DNA from: Bacteroidales bacterium
Lineage (GTDB): Bacteria; Bacteroidota; Bacteroidia; Bacteroidales; UBA932
Direction: 5' to 3'
Assembly: GCA_017428245.1 (NCBI GenBank)
Contig: JAFRRF010000001.1
Location: 1 to 64,000, forward strand
Length of the DNA: 64,000 nucleotides
Shown here: positions 41,956 to 50,340 of the stretch, in pieces
Layout: each line of letters begins with the position of its first letter
Numbering within the stretch: position 1 is the first letter of the stretch
Made by a program: the position numbers and the translations under genes
Notes under the pieces: model-generated
The model's input: only the letters and a program-made list of their open reading frames with translations
What the model was told of the DNA's origin: nothing
The model's database searches: none

Positions 41956-42555
41956 ATGAACCTGCCTTCCATCATCCAAATCGGGGATATTCTGGTGTCT
42001 TCCGAGGTGCTTACGGAGCATTTCTGCTGCGACTACGAGGTATGCCGCGGAGCCTGCTGCATCATCGGCGACAGCGGCGCACCGCTGCTGGAATCCGAGA
42101 CGGCGGAACTCGAGCGGAACTATCCGCGTTACGAAGCCTGGATGAGTGTGGAGGGACGCCAGAAGGTGGAGTCCGACGGATTTTTCGAGATAGACGTGGA
42201 CGGCGATCTGGTGACGCCGCTTCTCCACGGCAGCGAAGAGTGCGCTTTCACGCGTTTCGAAGGGGAAAACTGTTTCTGCGCCATAGAGCGGGCACACTGC
42301 GCCGGCCGCTGTCCGTTTGTCAAGCCCATTTCCTGCCGGCTCTATCCGATCCGGGCTTCCGTGCTCCGCAACGGGCTGACCGCCCTCAACCTGCATCGAT
42401 GGGAGATCTGTCGCTGCGCCTTCGAGAAAGGCCGCAAAGAAAGGGTCCCCGTCTACAAATTCTTGCGGGAACCCCTGATCGATGCCTACGGGCAGGCTTT
42501 CTACGACGAACTCTGCGAGGTCGCCGCGGCCGTAGCTGCCGGAGCCGGTCTCTGA
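41956..42555 (+). CDS. DUF3109 family protein, cysteine-rich
   Basis: A 199-residue protein recognised as DUF3109 by its cysteine pattern: EHFCCDYEVCRGACCIIGDS near residue 25, then ENCFCAIERAHCAGRCPFVK, PISCRLYPIR and WEICRCAFEKG. The cysteines fit binding of an Fe-S cluster or zinc, related to the YkgJ/FliB-like pattern. Function is unknown. I start at MNLPSIIQIG (41956), because the longer frame runs through the promoter and the neighbouring gene. It converges on the DUF2007 gene with a hairpin between. Confidence 0.85.
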   Translation: MNLPSIIQIGDILVSSEVLTEHFCCDYEVCRGACCIIGDSGAPLLESETAELERNYPRYEAWMSVEGRQKVESDGFFEIDVDGDLVTPLLHGSEECAFTRFEGENCFCAIERAHCAGRCPFVKPISCRLYPIRASVLRNGLTALNLHRWEICRCAFEKGRKERVPVYKFLREPLIDAYGQAFYDELCEVAAAVAAGAGL

Positions 42556-42597
42556 CGGCCGGGGCCGGTTGAAACTGGCCGAGACATCGGCCGTCAG
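42553..42597. terminator. Nested hairpin between convergent DUF3109 and DUF2007 genes
   Basis: Outer arms TGACGGCC (42553-42560) and GGCCGTCA (42590-42597) enclose an inner imperfect stem, ggccggttgaaactggcc. The outer arms take in both stop codons. A bidirectional terminator is likely, though no U-tract follows. Confidence 0.55.
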
Positions 42598-42827
42598 TCG
42601 TTGTCGGTCTCGGCGGCCGCGGCGTTCTCGGCGTTCTCGAGAATCATCTGCGCCGATTCCAGATCGTAATCGTGAACCTGCAACTGGATGCCGTGACGGC
42701 CCATCTGGACGCCCGGGTACGAACTGTTGAGATTCATGACGACGGCTTCGATGCCTTCGCTCTCAAGAAGCCCCTTGGCAATCTGGGCTTCGTACTCATT
42801 GTAGTATTCGGCAACGGTTTTCAACAT
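42594..42827 (-). CDS. DUF2007-type small protein (putative signal-transducing)
   Basis: A 77-residue protein. EYYNEYEAQIAKGLLESEGI, AVVMNLNSS and IQLQVHDYDLESAQMILENA match the DUF2007 pattern of a small alpha-beta fold related to the PII-like/ferredoxin-type proteins. Function is unknown. It lies 20 bp after the small membrane-protein gene on the same strand, so the two may be co-transcribed. Confidence 0.8.
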   Translation of the reverse strand: MLKTVAEYYNEYEAQIAKGLLESEGIEAVVMNLNSSYPGVQMGRHGIQLQVHDYDLESAQMILENAENAAAAETDND

Positions 42828-42847
42828 AACGGTTTCCTCCCTTGACG

Positions 42848-43333
42848 TTATTCGGTTTCTCCTTCGCGCTGCTGCTGGCGGACCCGGTAATTGAGGGCGC
42901 TCAAGATGCGGAGCAGATCCTTTCGGTATCCTTCTACATAGACAGGCACGTCGCCGGTCTCGAAGGTGATGCGGTCTTCATACATCCGGGTAAGACGAGC
43001 ATAAGCGCTCTTCTTGATATAGGTCACGCAACCGGGCTCCCGCTTTTCGACCACATAATCAAGGTCTTTCATCACACCGTCGACCAGTTCGGCATATTTT
43101 GTGAAGTCTCCGTCGAGGGCTACGTCTTTCCGGTAGAAACTCAGTTTGGGGTAGATGGCGGCCACGGCCACGAAGAACAGGGCGATTTTCGGAAGCGATC
43201 CCTCCTTGAAGAGGTCGACGAACGAAAGCCCCGCCATCTTCTGGGCGGAGAACAGATAGACGATGCCGACGATCAGGAAAAAGATGACGGCGAAATAGAC
43301 CAGGTATTTAAGGGCGCGGATCAGGTATTTCAT
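42848..43333 (-). CDS. Hypothetical protein with two membrane segments
   Basis: A 161-residue protein I do not recognise. Start chosen at MKYLIRALKYLVYFAVIFFL (43333) because the frame from 43384 begins within the promoter region. Two hydrophobic segments, about residues 7-29 and 45-62, are followed by a soluble domain that includes YAELVDGVMKDLDYVVEKRE and DVPVYVEGYRKDLLRILSAL. This suggests a small inner-membrane protein with a cytosolic tail. Probably co-transcribed with the DUF2007 gene. Confidence 0.7.
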   Translation of the reverse strand: MKYLIRALKYLVYFAVIFFLIVGIVYLFSAQKMAGLSFVDLFKEGSLPKIALFFVAVAAIYPKLSFYRKDVALDGDFTKYAELVDGVMKDLDYVVEKREPGCVTYIKKSAYARLTRMYEDRITFETGDVPVYVEGYRKDLLRILSALNYRVRQQQREGETE

Positions 43334-43368
43334 AGCGACTTTCAATTGGTAATCTTTACAAAAATATA

Positions 43369-43376
43369 TAATTTTG
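43369..43376 (+). promoter_or_regulatory. Promoter -7 element of the coiled-coil protein gene
   Basis: TAATTTTG on the plus strand, 28 bp before the ATG at 43405. Upstream is an A/T-rich run but no clear TTTG. Confidence 0.55.
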
Positions 43377-43404
43377 CGATACAAACCGGTAAAAAAGGAA
43401 AATT

Positions 43405-44340
43405 ATGGAAGAGTTGGATGAAGAGATGATCCAGTTTGAAAAGGATCACCCGAGCAAGAAAAACAGCGGCGGAGGCGGAAACGCCGGTGCTGTGCGGACG
43501 ATGGCCATCGTGCTGGGCGTCGTCGCGGCAGCCCTGCTGGCAGCCCTCCTCGTGATGATGAGCAAGAAGAACGCCCTGGTGAAGGATCTTAACATCGATA
43601 AGCAGAACCTCACCAACGAACTCATCGCCCTCCAGGGCGATTATGAAGCCCTGAGCACGACCAATGCGGCCATCAACGACTCGCTCAACGTCGAGAAAGA
43701 GAAGGTCGGGCAGCTGATCGAACGGCTCCAGAAGACCGAGGCGACCAACCGCGCCAAGATCCGCCAGTACGAACAGGAACTCGGTACGCTGCGTTCCATT
43801 ATGAAAGGCTACATCCGGCAGATCGACTCGCTCAATACCCTCAACGTCTCGCTGCGCAACGACGCGGCGGCGGCCCGTCGCGAGGCCCAGGAAAGCAAAC
43901 GCCAGTATGAAGACCTGCGCACTACCACCGACGAACTTTCGAAGAAGGCTTCGGCCGGCAGCGTGGTCAAAGGCCGTGGCTTCAACCTGGTGGCCATCAA
44001 CGAATCGAACAAGGTAACCGACCGCAGCAGCCGGGCCCGCAAGCTCCGCGCCTGCCTGAGCCTGATCGAGAACACCATCGCCGAACGCGGCTGGCGCACG
44101 ATCTATATCCGGGTCAAGGGTCCGGACGACGTGCTGATGACCGACGACGGCGGCAAGGTCTTCACCTGCGGCGGAGAATCGATGGTTTATTCGGCTTCGC
44201 GCGAAGTGGATTACCAGGGCGAGGAAGTCGAGATCTGCCTCTACTTCGCTTCTTCCCAGGGATTCGAGAAGGGCAAGTACACGGTGGATGTCTACACCAG
44301 CGAGACCAAGCTCGGTTCGGCTGAAATGATCTTGAAGTAA
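43405..44340 (+). CDS. Hypothetical membrane-anchored coiled-coil protein
   Basis: A 311-residue protein. A short charged N-terminus with a Gly-rich linker (SGGGGNAGAV) precedes one transmembrane segment (about residues 33-52, AIVLGVVAAALLAALLVMM). A long coiled coil follows (about 60-185, for example VEKEKVGQLIERLQKTEATN). The last 125 residues look like a beta-rich domain (GWRTIYIRVKGPDDVL, VEICLYFASSQGFEKG). The form suggests a periplasmic sensor or cell-envelope structural protein; no family name can be given. It is followed 7 bp later by hemW. Confidence 0.7.
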   Translation: MEELDEEMIQFEKDHPSKKNSGGGGNAGAVRTMAIVLGVVAAALLAALLVMMSKKNALVKDLNIDKQNLTNELIALQGDYEALSTTNAAINDSLNVEKEKVGQLIERLQKTEATNRAKIRQYEQELGTLRSIMKGYIRQIDSLNTLNVSLRNDAAAARREAQESKRQYEDLRTTTDELSKKASAGSVVKGRGFNLVAINESNKVTDRSSRARKLRACLSLIENTIAERGWRTIYIRVKGPDDVLMTDDGGKVFTCGGESMVYSASREVDYQGEEVEICLYFASSQGFEKGKYTVDVYTSETKLGSAEMILK

Positions 44341-44347
44341 GCCCCGT

Positions 44348-45421
44348 ATGGCGGGCGTCTACGTCCACTTCCCCTTCTGCGCCACGAGGTGCATTTACTG
44401 CGATTTCTACGCGCGGGTCGGAAAGGACTGGAAGCCTTACATCGAGGCGCTGCTCACCGAACTTTCCGAGCGGAAAGATTTCTTGAAGGGCGTTCCCCCG
44501 ACGACACTCTATTTCGGCGGGGGAACGCCTTCCCTTTTGCCCGCCGGGGAACTTGCGCGCGTCGCGGATGCGGTGCGCACGACCTTCGGCGTATCGGATT
44601 TCGAAGAATTCACGCTCGAAGTCAATCCCGACGACGTGACGGCGGAGCGGGCGGCGGCCTGGCGGTCGATGGGCGCCGGCCGCGTGAGCGTGGGTGTCCA
44701 GTCGTTCTGCGACACGCATCTGCGCTGGATGCATCGCCGGCATACGGCAGCGGAGGCTGTCACGGCGGTCGAAACGTTGCGCAGGGCCGGTTTCGACAAC
44801 CTCTCGCTCGACCTGATCTTCGGCTTCACGGAACTTTCCGACGACGACTGGGCCGCCAGCATCGCGGCCGCCCTCGCCCTGCGGCCGGAGCATATCTCCT
44901 GCTATCAGATGATGGGACGTCTGGCCGATTCCGACGAAGACCGCTGCCGGCGGCAATATGCCCTGCTGCAGGAGCGTCTTTCCGCCGCCGGATACCGTCA
45001 GTATGAAGTGTCGAATTACGCTTTGCCGGGATACGAATCCCGTCACAACAGTGCGTATTGGGCGCGCGAGCCCTATCTGGGCTTGGGAGCCGGTGCACAT
45101 TCGTTCGACGGCGATCGGCTCCGCTGCTGGAACACGCCCGACATCGACGCTTATGCCGCTTCCCGTCCCGGCGGCGAGGAACGGTTGTCCGACCGGGAAG
45201 TCCTGGAAGAAAAACTGATGTTGTCGCTTCGGACCGTCCGCGGCCTCGACCTGTCTTCCCTTACCGACCCGGAGTTGGGCAGCGTAAAAAAAGCGACCCT
45301 GGAGGAACTCTCCAGGGCCGGTAAACTGATTGTCGAAGGTTCCCGGATCCGGATTCCGGAAGGGGAACTTTTTGTCTCGGACTGGATTATCAGCCGATTA
45401 TTCCCGGAACATACGGCGTAA
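44348..45421 (+). CDS. hemW: Radical SAM heme chaperone HemW (coproporphyrinogen III oxidase-like)
   Basis: A 357-residue radical SAM enzyme. The cluster-binding CX3CX2C motif is in VHFPFCATRCIYCDFYAR (Cys 11, 15, 18). Further family marks are TLYFGGGTPSLL, EFTLEVNPDDVT, RVSVGVQSFCDTHLRWMHR, NLSLDLIFGF and YEVSNYALPGYESRHN. HemW proteins bind heme and deliver it to respiratory enzymes rather than oxidise coproporphyrinogen. The gene is followed tail-to-tail by the fumarate reductase cytochrome b gene, whose product binds heme, with 32 bp overlap. Confidence 0.93.
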   Translation: MAGVYVHFPFCATRCIYCDFYARVGKDWKPYIEALLTELSERKDFLKGVPPTTLYFGGGTPSLLPAGELARVADAVRTTFGVSDFEEFTLEVNPDDVTAERAAAWRSMGAGRVSVGVQSFCDTHLRWMHRRHTAAEAVTAVETLRRAGFDNLSLDLIFGFTELSDDDWAASIAAALALRPEHISCYQMMGRLADSDEDRCRRQYALLQERLSAAGYRQYEVSNYALPGYESRHNSAYWAREPYLGLGAGAHSFDGDRLRCWNTPDIDAYAASRPGGEERLSDREVLEEKLMLSLRTVRGLDLSSLTDPELGSVKKATLEELSRAGKLIVEGSRIRIPEGELFVSDWIISRLFPEHTA

Positions 45422-46091
45422 GGCCGCAGAAACCGTTTGCCTTGCAGAAGGCGAAGATGGCCACCACAGCGAAGCCCAGCATCAGCAGGGTCACGTAGAT
45501 ACCCGTGATCCACTTCCAGCGTTTCAGCCAGATGTTGTTGTTCCAGCCGAGGGTCTGGAGTGCGCTCCAGAAACCGTGGGTGAGGTGGAACCAGAGGGCG
45601 ACGAACCAGACGAGATAGAGGCAGAGCATCCACCATTTGCCGAAGACCTGGCCCATCAGCTGATACGGATCGGCTTCGCCGGCGCCCAGCCAGTTCTGCA
45701 ACTGCATCTTGGCCCAGAACTGTCCCAGATGCAGGAAGATGAAGCAGAGCACGATGAGACCCAGCACGAACATGTTGCGCGAAGACCAGGAGTCCGTCCT
45801 GGCCTTGTTGGGAACTTCATAGCGCTGCTCGCCGCGGGCCTTGCGGTTGCCGATGGTCAGGATGAAGGCGTACGCGATGTGGACGATGAAGAACGCCGCC
45901 AGAACGGGGACGACCACGTTGACCCAGCCCATCGAGAGAATCTCGCAGATCGTACCGTAAACCACGCTGTCGGGGTCGAAGACATAGGTCAGGTTCATCA
46001 CCATATGGAAGGTGAGGAAGAGGATGAGGCAGAGTCCGCTGACGCTCATAATCAGCTTTTTGCCGATGGAAGACTTGAATATGTTTGCCAT
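45390..46091 (-). CDS. frdC: Succinate dehydrogenase/fumarate reductase cytochrome b subunit
   Basis: A 233-residue inner-membrane protein with five hydrophobic segments. It opens MANIFKSSIGKKLIMSVSGL and FLTFHMVMNLTYVF, the family start of the Bacteroidota diheme type, with heme-ligand His residues such as HMVMNL, FIVHIAYA, IFLHLGQFW and LWFHLTHGFW. It anchors the complex that reduces fumarate with menaquinol. In relatives the flavoprotein and Fe-S genes follow at once; here the next gene on this side is hemW on the other strand, so those genes lie elsewhere or are missing. It has its own promoter. Confidence 0.9.
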   Translation of the reverse strand: MANIFKSSIGKKLIMSVSGLCLILFLTFHMVMNLTYVFDPDSVVYGTICEILSMGWVNVVVPVLAAFFIVHIAYAFILTIGNRKARGEQRYEVPNKARTDSWSSRNMFVLGLIVLCFIFLHLGQFWAKMQLQNWLGAGEADPYQLMGQVFGKWWMLCLYLVWFVALWFHLTHGFWSALQTLGWNNNIWLKRWKWITGIYVTLLMLGFAVVAIFAFCKANGFCGLTPYVPGIIG

Positions 46092-46122
46092 AAGATCTAT
46101 TAATTGTTTTCGGTTAATTATG

Positions 46123-46170
46123 CAAAGATAATCCGAAACTTGATAAAATCATAATAAATGGTTACTTTTG
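46123..46170. promoter_or_regulatory. Divergent promoters of frdC (minus) and pyrH (plus)
   Basis: Minus strand TATCTTTG (46130-46123) lies upstream of frdC. Plus strand CTTG-type -33 (TTG at 46140-46142), a 20-bp spacer and TACTTTTG (46163-46170) precede pyrH. The pyrH ATG is 4 bp after the -7 element, so the pyrH mRNA is probably leaderless. Confidence 0.7.
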
Positions 46171-46174
46171 TTTT

Positions 46175-46888
46175 ATGAAATACAAGCGAATCCTTCTCAA
46201 ATTGAGTGGCGAGGCAATCGGCGGCCCGGACGGCGTCGGCCTCGACGAAAACGTAATGGCAGCGTATGCGCGGCAGATTGCAGCCGTCGTAGGTGCCGGC
46301 ACGCAGGTGGCGATCGTCATCGGCGGCGGCAACATTTTCCGCGGCCTGAGCGGCACCCAGCGCGGTTTTGACCGTGTCCGCGGTGACCAGATGGGTATGC
46401 TGGCCACGGTGATCAACAGTATCGGCCTCTCCCTCTCGCTACGCAACGCGGGTCTCGACGCCGAAGTGTTCACCTCCACCCCGATGCGCCCGATGGCGAA
46501 ATACTATATGCGCGACGAAGTCGATGCCTATATGAAGGCGGGCGGCGTGGCCGTGATCGCCGGGGGCACCGGCAATCCTTTCTTCACCACCGACTCGGCC
46601 GCGGCGCTCCGCGGATGCGAGCTTCGCTGCGACGCTTTGCTGAAAGGCACGAAAGTTGACGGCGTGTACGACGCCGACCCGGTGAAGCATCCCGAAGCCC
46701 GGCGTTACGAGACGCTGACCTTCGACAAGGCCATCGCCGACAACCTCAAAGTCATGGACCAGACGGCCTTCACCCTGTGCAAGGAGAACGACCTGCCGAT
46801 CATCGTATTCAATATGAACGACGAGGGCACGCTCGAAAAGGTGGTCGAGGGAACCGGACGCTGCACCGTGTTGAGCAATAAAGAATAA
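46175..46888 (+). CDS. pyrH: UMP kinase
   Basis: A 237-residue enzyme that phosphorylates UMP to UDP. Motifs: ILLKLSGEAIGG at the N-terminus, VAIVIGGGNIFRGLSG (about 49-64), GDQMGMLATVINSIGL, VIAGGTGNPFFTTDSAAALR and LKGTKVDGVYDADPVKHPEA. It is the normal hexameric bacterial type. The frr gene follows after 16 bp, the usual bacterial neighbour, and both are probably one operon. Confidence 0.97.
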   Translation: MKYKRILLKLSGEAIGGPDGVGLDENVMAAYARQIAAVVGAGTQVAIVIGGGNIFRGLSGTQRGFDRVRGDQMGMLATVINSIGLSLSLRNAGLDAEVFTSTPMRPMAKYYMRDEVDAYMKAGGVAVIAGGTGNPFFTTDSAAALRGCELRCDALLKGTKVDGVYDADPVKHPEARRYETLTFDKAIADNLKVMDQTAFTLCKENDLPIIVFNMNDEGTLEKVVEGTGRCTVLSNKE

Positions 46889-46904
46889 AAAAGAACATAC
46901 CGCT

Positions 46905-47468
46905 ATGATTGAGAAAGCACAAGCCGTGATCGACGCTGCCCGGGACAAGATGCAGAGCGCCGTCACCTATCTGGAAGAAGATCTGAAGACCTACCGGGCA
47001 GGCAAGGCCAATCCGGCCGTGTTCAACAGCGTCGTGGTCAATTACTACGGTACGATGACCCCGATTCCGCAGGTGGCCAGCATCGGTACGCCCGACGCCC
47101 GGACGATGCTTATCCAGCCGTGGGACCGGACGATGCTTCACCCCATCGAGAAGGCCATTATGGACGCCAACCTGGGATTCACGCCGCAGAACAACGGCGA
47201 GACGATCCGCATCAACGTGCCCGCCCTCACCGAGGAGCGCCGCAAAGAGTTGGTGAAGAAGGCCCGCACCGCCGGTGAAAACGCCAAGGTCGGCGTGCGC
47301 AACGCCCGCCGCGACGCCATCGAGACGCTCAAGAAGCTCCAGAAGGAAGGACTTCCCGAGGACAGCGAGAAGGATTTCGAAGACGAAGTCCAGAAATTGA
47401 CAGACAACTTCTCCAAGAAGGTCGAGGAAATCCTCGTCGCCAAGGAGAAGGATATGATGACGGTGTAA
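46905..47468 (+). CDS. frr: Ribosome recycling factor
   Basis: A 187-residue protein that, with EF-G, splits the post-termination ribosome. The helical domain I (EDLKTYRAGKANPAVFNSVV and PALTEERRKELVKKARTAGE) and the beta domain II (YYGTMTPIPQVASIGTPDAR) are clear, and RNARRDAIETLKKLQKEG is the typical third helix. It ends with a hairpin terminator candidate at 47512-47549. Confidence 0.97.
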   Translation: MIEKAQAVIDAARDKMQSAVTYLEEDLKTYRAGKANPAVFNSVVVNYYGTMTPIPQVASIGTPDARTMLIQPWDRTMLHPIEKAIMDANLGFTPQNNGETIRINVPALTEERRKELVKKARTAGENAKVGVRNARRDAIETLKKLQKEGLPEDSEKDFEDEVQKLTDNFSKKVEEILVAKEKDMMTV

Positions 47469-47511
47469 GACCCTGCGGCCCGTCCGCATCGGACAAAAAA
47501 CCGATTGATCC

Positions 47512-47549
47512 GTGCCCCGGCTGCCATTCGGCGGCTGGGGCACGTTTTG
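47512..47549 (+). terminator. Terminator candidate after frr
   Basis: GTGCCCCGGCTGCC and GGCGGCTGGGGCAC can pair over 14 positions with two mismatches around an ATTC loop, followed by gtttt. The location 44 bp after the frr stop fits transcript end. The surrounding 160-bp gap has no other clear gene. Confidence 0.55.
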
Positions 47550-47614
47550 GCCATCGGCCGTTCCCCGAAGGCCGAAATCAGCAGCCGGAAAGGAGAGATT
47601 GGAGAAAAAATGTA

Positions 47615-47622
47615 TAACTTTG
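47615..47622 (+). promoter_or_regulatory. Promoter -7 element of the holB operon
   Basis: TAACTTTG, 7 bp before the ATG at 47630. The predicted transcript starts at or only a few bases before the start codon. A properly spaced -33 was not found. Confidence 0.55.
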
Positions 47623-47629
47623 TACGATT

Positions 47630-48676
47630 ATGCGCTTTACGGAGATTATCGGGAACGAGGCGCTCAAAGAGTCGCTGGTGAAGATGGTTCAGGGGAACCG
47701 TCTGGGACACGCCATCCTCTTCACGGAGGAGAGCGGCGGCGGGGCTTTCGCCTTCGCCCTGGCACTGGCCCAGTACGTCAACTGCCGCGACCGGAAGCCG
47801 GAGGATTCCTGCGGCGTCTGCAACTCCTGCCACAAATACCAGAAGCTCATCCACCCCGACCTGCATTTCGTATTTCCGGTCAGCAGCAGCAACTCGCTGT
47901 CGGAAAGCGAGAAGAAAGGACCGATCTCCGACTACTTCCTGCAGCCCTTCCGGGAACTGGCCCTGGCCAACCCCTACTTCACCGAACAGCAACTCTACGA
48001 CGCCATCGGCATCGAAAACAAAAGCGGCCTGATCAGTGTCAACGAAGCGAAACGCATTTTCGAGAAACTCTCGCTGCGCGCTGCCGAAGGAGCCTGGAAG
48101 ACAATGATCATCTTCCTCCCGGAGAAGATGAACGCCGAAGCGGCCAACAAGCTGCTCAAACTGCTCGAGGAACCGCCGCAGGGCACGCTGTTCCTGCTGG
48201 TGTCGCACAACCCGGAACGCCTGCTGCCGACCATCCGTTCACGCTGCCAGCCCATCGCGCTGCAGCCGCTCTCCCGGGAGCAGCGACGGCAGCTGGAAGG
48301 CGACAGCGACGACCAGGCGGATTACCGGGAAATCGCCAACTCGCTGCTTGCGGCGGGCCTGGCCAAAAAGATCATCGACCTGTTTCCGCAGTGTGAGATG
48401 CTCGCCGACCTGGGCCGCGAGAAACAGCGGGAATGGTGTCTGTTTATGGAAAACTATGTAAGAAAAATATATCTGGTTGCCCGCGGGCTCGATTCACTGG
48501 CCGACCTGTCCGGCCAGGAAGAGACTTCCGTCCGCGACTTCGCCGCGAAGGTCAAGCCTTCGTTCTATGAAAAGGCTTTCGCCGCGCTGGAAGACGCACT
48601 CTCGGCCATCGGCAGCAACGTCAATCCGAAACTGACGTTCTGCGATCTGGGCAACCGTCTGTTATTAGCCTTGTAA
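47630..48676 (+). CDS. holB: DNA polymerase III subunit delta' (clamp-loader)
   Basis: A 348-residue AAA+-type clamp-loader protein. It begins FTEIIGNEALKESLVKMVQG, has a degenerate P-loop region (LGHAILFTEESGGGAFAFAL), the zinc-binding Cys set in NCRDRKPEDSCGVCNSCHKY, the Walker-B-like EKMNAEAANKLLKLLEEP and the arginine-finger-type SRCQPIAL. As in other delta' proteins the ATP site is not expected to be active. It is followed after 1 bp by ricT. Confidence 0.9.
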   Translation: MRFTEIIGNEALKESLVKMVQGNRLGHAILFTEESGGGAFAFALALAQYVNCRDRKPEDSCGVCNSCHKYQKLIHPDLHFVFPVSSSNSLSESEKKGPISDYFLQPFRELALANPYFTEQQLYDAIGIENKSGLISVNEAKRIFEKLSLRAAEGAWKTMIIFLPEKMNAEAANKLLKLLEEPPQGTLFLLVSHNPERLLPTIRSRCQPIALQPLSREQRRQLEGDSDDQADYREIANSLLAAGLAKKIIDLFPQCEMLADLGREKQREWCLFMENYVRKIYLVARGLDSLADLSGQEETSVRDFAAKVKPSFYEKAFAALEDALSAIGSNVNPKLTFCDLGNRLLLAL

Positions 48677-48677
48677 T

Positions 48678-49871
48678 ATGGAAGATATCGTCATCAAGGA
48701 AACAGGAACCAAGACATACGACTGCTCCCGCGGCTGCGACGTGGAGCGCACGCCGATCGGCGAACTGAAGGTCCACTACAATCCCCGCTGCTGCAAGCTG
48801 AGCAGTTACAACTGGATGGAGGGCATCACCCAGACCCCGTACAACGACCTGTTCGAGGTCCGCTTCAAGAACACGCGGAAGATCGTCTTCCGGAACACCT
48901 CGGGCCAGATCATCAAGAAAGGAGACCTGGTGGTCGTGGAAGCGCCTACCGGGCACGACGTAGGCATCGTCACGCTCGAAGGCCCGATCGTGGTCGAACA
49001 ATTGATCCGCCATCACATCGACCCCGAGACATACGAGTTCCGGCGCATCTACCGCAAAGCCAAGATCCTCGACATCGAGCGCTGGCAGGAAGCCATCGCC
49101 CGCGAACAGAAAACGATGATCCGCGCCCGCCAGCTGGCCGCCCGTCTCGGTCTCGACATGAAGATCGGCGACGTGGAATTCCAGGGCGACGGCACGAAAG
49201 CCATCTTCTACTACATCGCCGACGAACGCGTGGACTTCCGGCAGCTGATCAAGGATTTCGCTGAAGAATTCCATATCCGCGTGGAAATGAAACAGATCGG
49301 CGCCCGCCAGGAAGCCGGGCTGATCGGCGGCATCGGCGTTTGCGGCCGGGCGCTCTGCTGCTCGAAGTATATGTCCGATTTCCAGTCGATCACCACGCAG
49401 GCAGCCCGTGTCCAGGATCTCTCGCTCAATCCGCAGAAACTGGCCGGCCAGTGCAGCAAGCTCAAATGCTGCATCAACTACGAAGCTTCCACCTACGTGG
49501 ATGCCCAGCGGCAACTTCCCGAGGTACGTGGTCCGATCGAACTGGAAGATGGCCCGGCGTGGCTGATGAAGACCGACATCCTCAGGGGCATTATGTATTT
49601 CTCCTACGAGCAGGGCAGCCTGTCCAATCTCTACCCCGTCTCCGGCGTCCGGGTCCGGGAAATCCTGGCCGACAACAGGAAAGGCGTCAAGGGTGCGTCT
49701 TTGCAGGACAGCGGGGCAGACGCCCGGCAGGCCGACTTCATCAGCGCCGTGGGCGACGACAGCATCACCCGCTTCGACGAGCAGAAGAAGCGCCGCGGCA
49801 ACCGCAGGAAAAACGGACAGCGCCAGCGACAGGGAAACCGGAAAAGGACGGCAAATGACGGCAAGCAATAA
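48678..49871 (+). CDS. ricT: Iron-sulfur regulatory complex protein RicT (PSP1 domain)
   Basis: A 397-residue protein. The central PSP1 domain includes YEFRRIYRKAKILDIERWQE and TKAIFYYIADERVDFRQLIK; the Fe-S Cys pattern is in GVCGRALCCSKYMSDFQ and QCSKLKCCINYEAS. RicT works with RicA and RicF in Bacillus, affecting RNA processing; in Bacteroidota its partners differ. The C-terminal 50 residues are Lys/Arg-rich and look disordered. It overlaps the lipoprotein gene downstream by 17 bp. Confidence 0.9.
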   Translation: MEDIVIKETGTKTYDCSRGCDVERTPIGELKVHYNPRCCKLSSYNWMEGITQTPYNDLFEVRFKNTRKIVFRNTSGQIIKKGDLVVVEAPTGHDVGIVTLEGPIVVEQLIRHHIDPETYEFRRIYRKAKILDIERWQEAIAREQKTMIRARQLAARLGLDMKIGDVEFQGDGTKAIFYYIADERVDFRQLIKDFAEEFHIRVEMKQIGARQEAGLIGGIGVCGRALCCSKYMSDFQSITTQAARVQDLSLNPQKLAGQCSKLKCCINYEASTYVDAQRQLPEVRGPIELEDGPAWLMKTDILRGIMYFSYEQGSLSNLYPVSGVRVREILADNRKGVKGASLQDSGADARQADFISAVGDDSITRFDEQKKRRGNRRKNGQRQRQGNRKRTANDGKQ

Positions 49872-50340
49872 GCCCATCCTGCTCCTGCTGCTGGCATTTG
49901 CCCTGACGGCCGGCTGCAGCAAGCCCGCCGGAGACTATCTGTTCGTCTCCGCCGAAAAAGCGCGCACGCAGGGTGGAACTTACGAGTTCCACTTGTCGCT
50001 CGACTCCCTGCATACCTATACTACGGACCTGGCTGCCCGTATCGTCACCAGCAAGGTTCCGACACAGGAAATCAGCCTCGACGTCCATATCACGGCTCCC
50101 GACGGAACGACCTCCATCGAACGGCTGACGCTTTCCCTGCAGGAGTCTCCCGGCGTGCAGCGCATCGCCGGAAACGGTTCGGTCACAGACTTCCGCTGGC
50201 CCTGGCATACGAGCCGGATCGACGGTCCCCGGGCGGGACGCTGGCAAGTGCGGATTACGCCGACCGATGCGGCGCTTTCCGACGCATTCTACGGGATCGG
50301 ACTCTCATACGAAGGAAAACCATGGGAAAAGGGAAACTGA
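49855..50340 (+). CDS. GldH-like lipoprotein
   Basis: A 161-residue lipoprotein with a clear signal and lipobox (ILLLLLAFALTAGC, Cys at about 20). The remaining part is beta-rich: TYEFHLSLDSLHTYTTDLAA and ISLDVHITAPDGTTSIERLT. Its place right after ricT and before trmB is the one usually held by the GldH lipoprotein of Bacteroidota, and the DLSL/ITAPDG pattern is consistent with that family; sequence similarity alone is modest. GldH is linked to gliding in Flavobacteria but occurs widely in non-gliding Bacteroidales. Start at 49855 was chosen as the signal peptide start; it overlaps ricT. Confidence 0.6.
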   Translation: MTASNKPILLLLLAFALTAGCSKPAGDYLFVSAEKARTQGGTYEFHLSLDSLHTYTTDLAARIVTSKVPTQEISLDVHITAPDGTTSIERLTLSLQESPGVQRIAGNGSVTDFRWPWHTSRIDGPRAGRWQVRITPTDAALSDAFYGIGLSYEGKPWEKGN

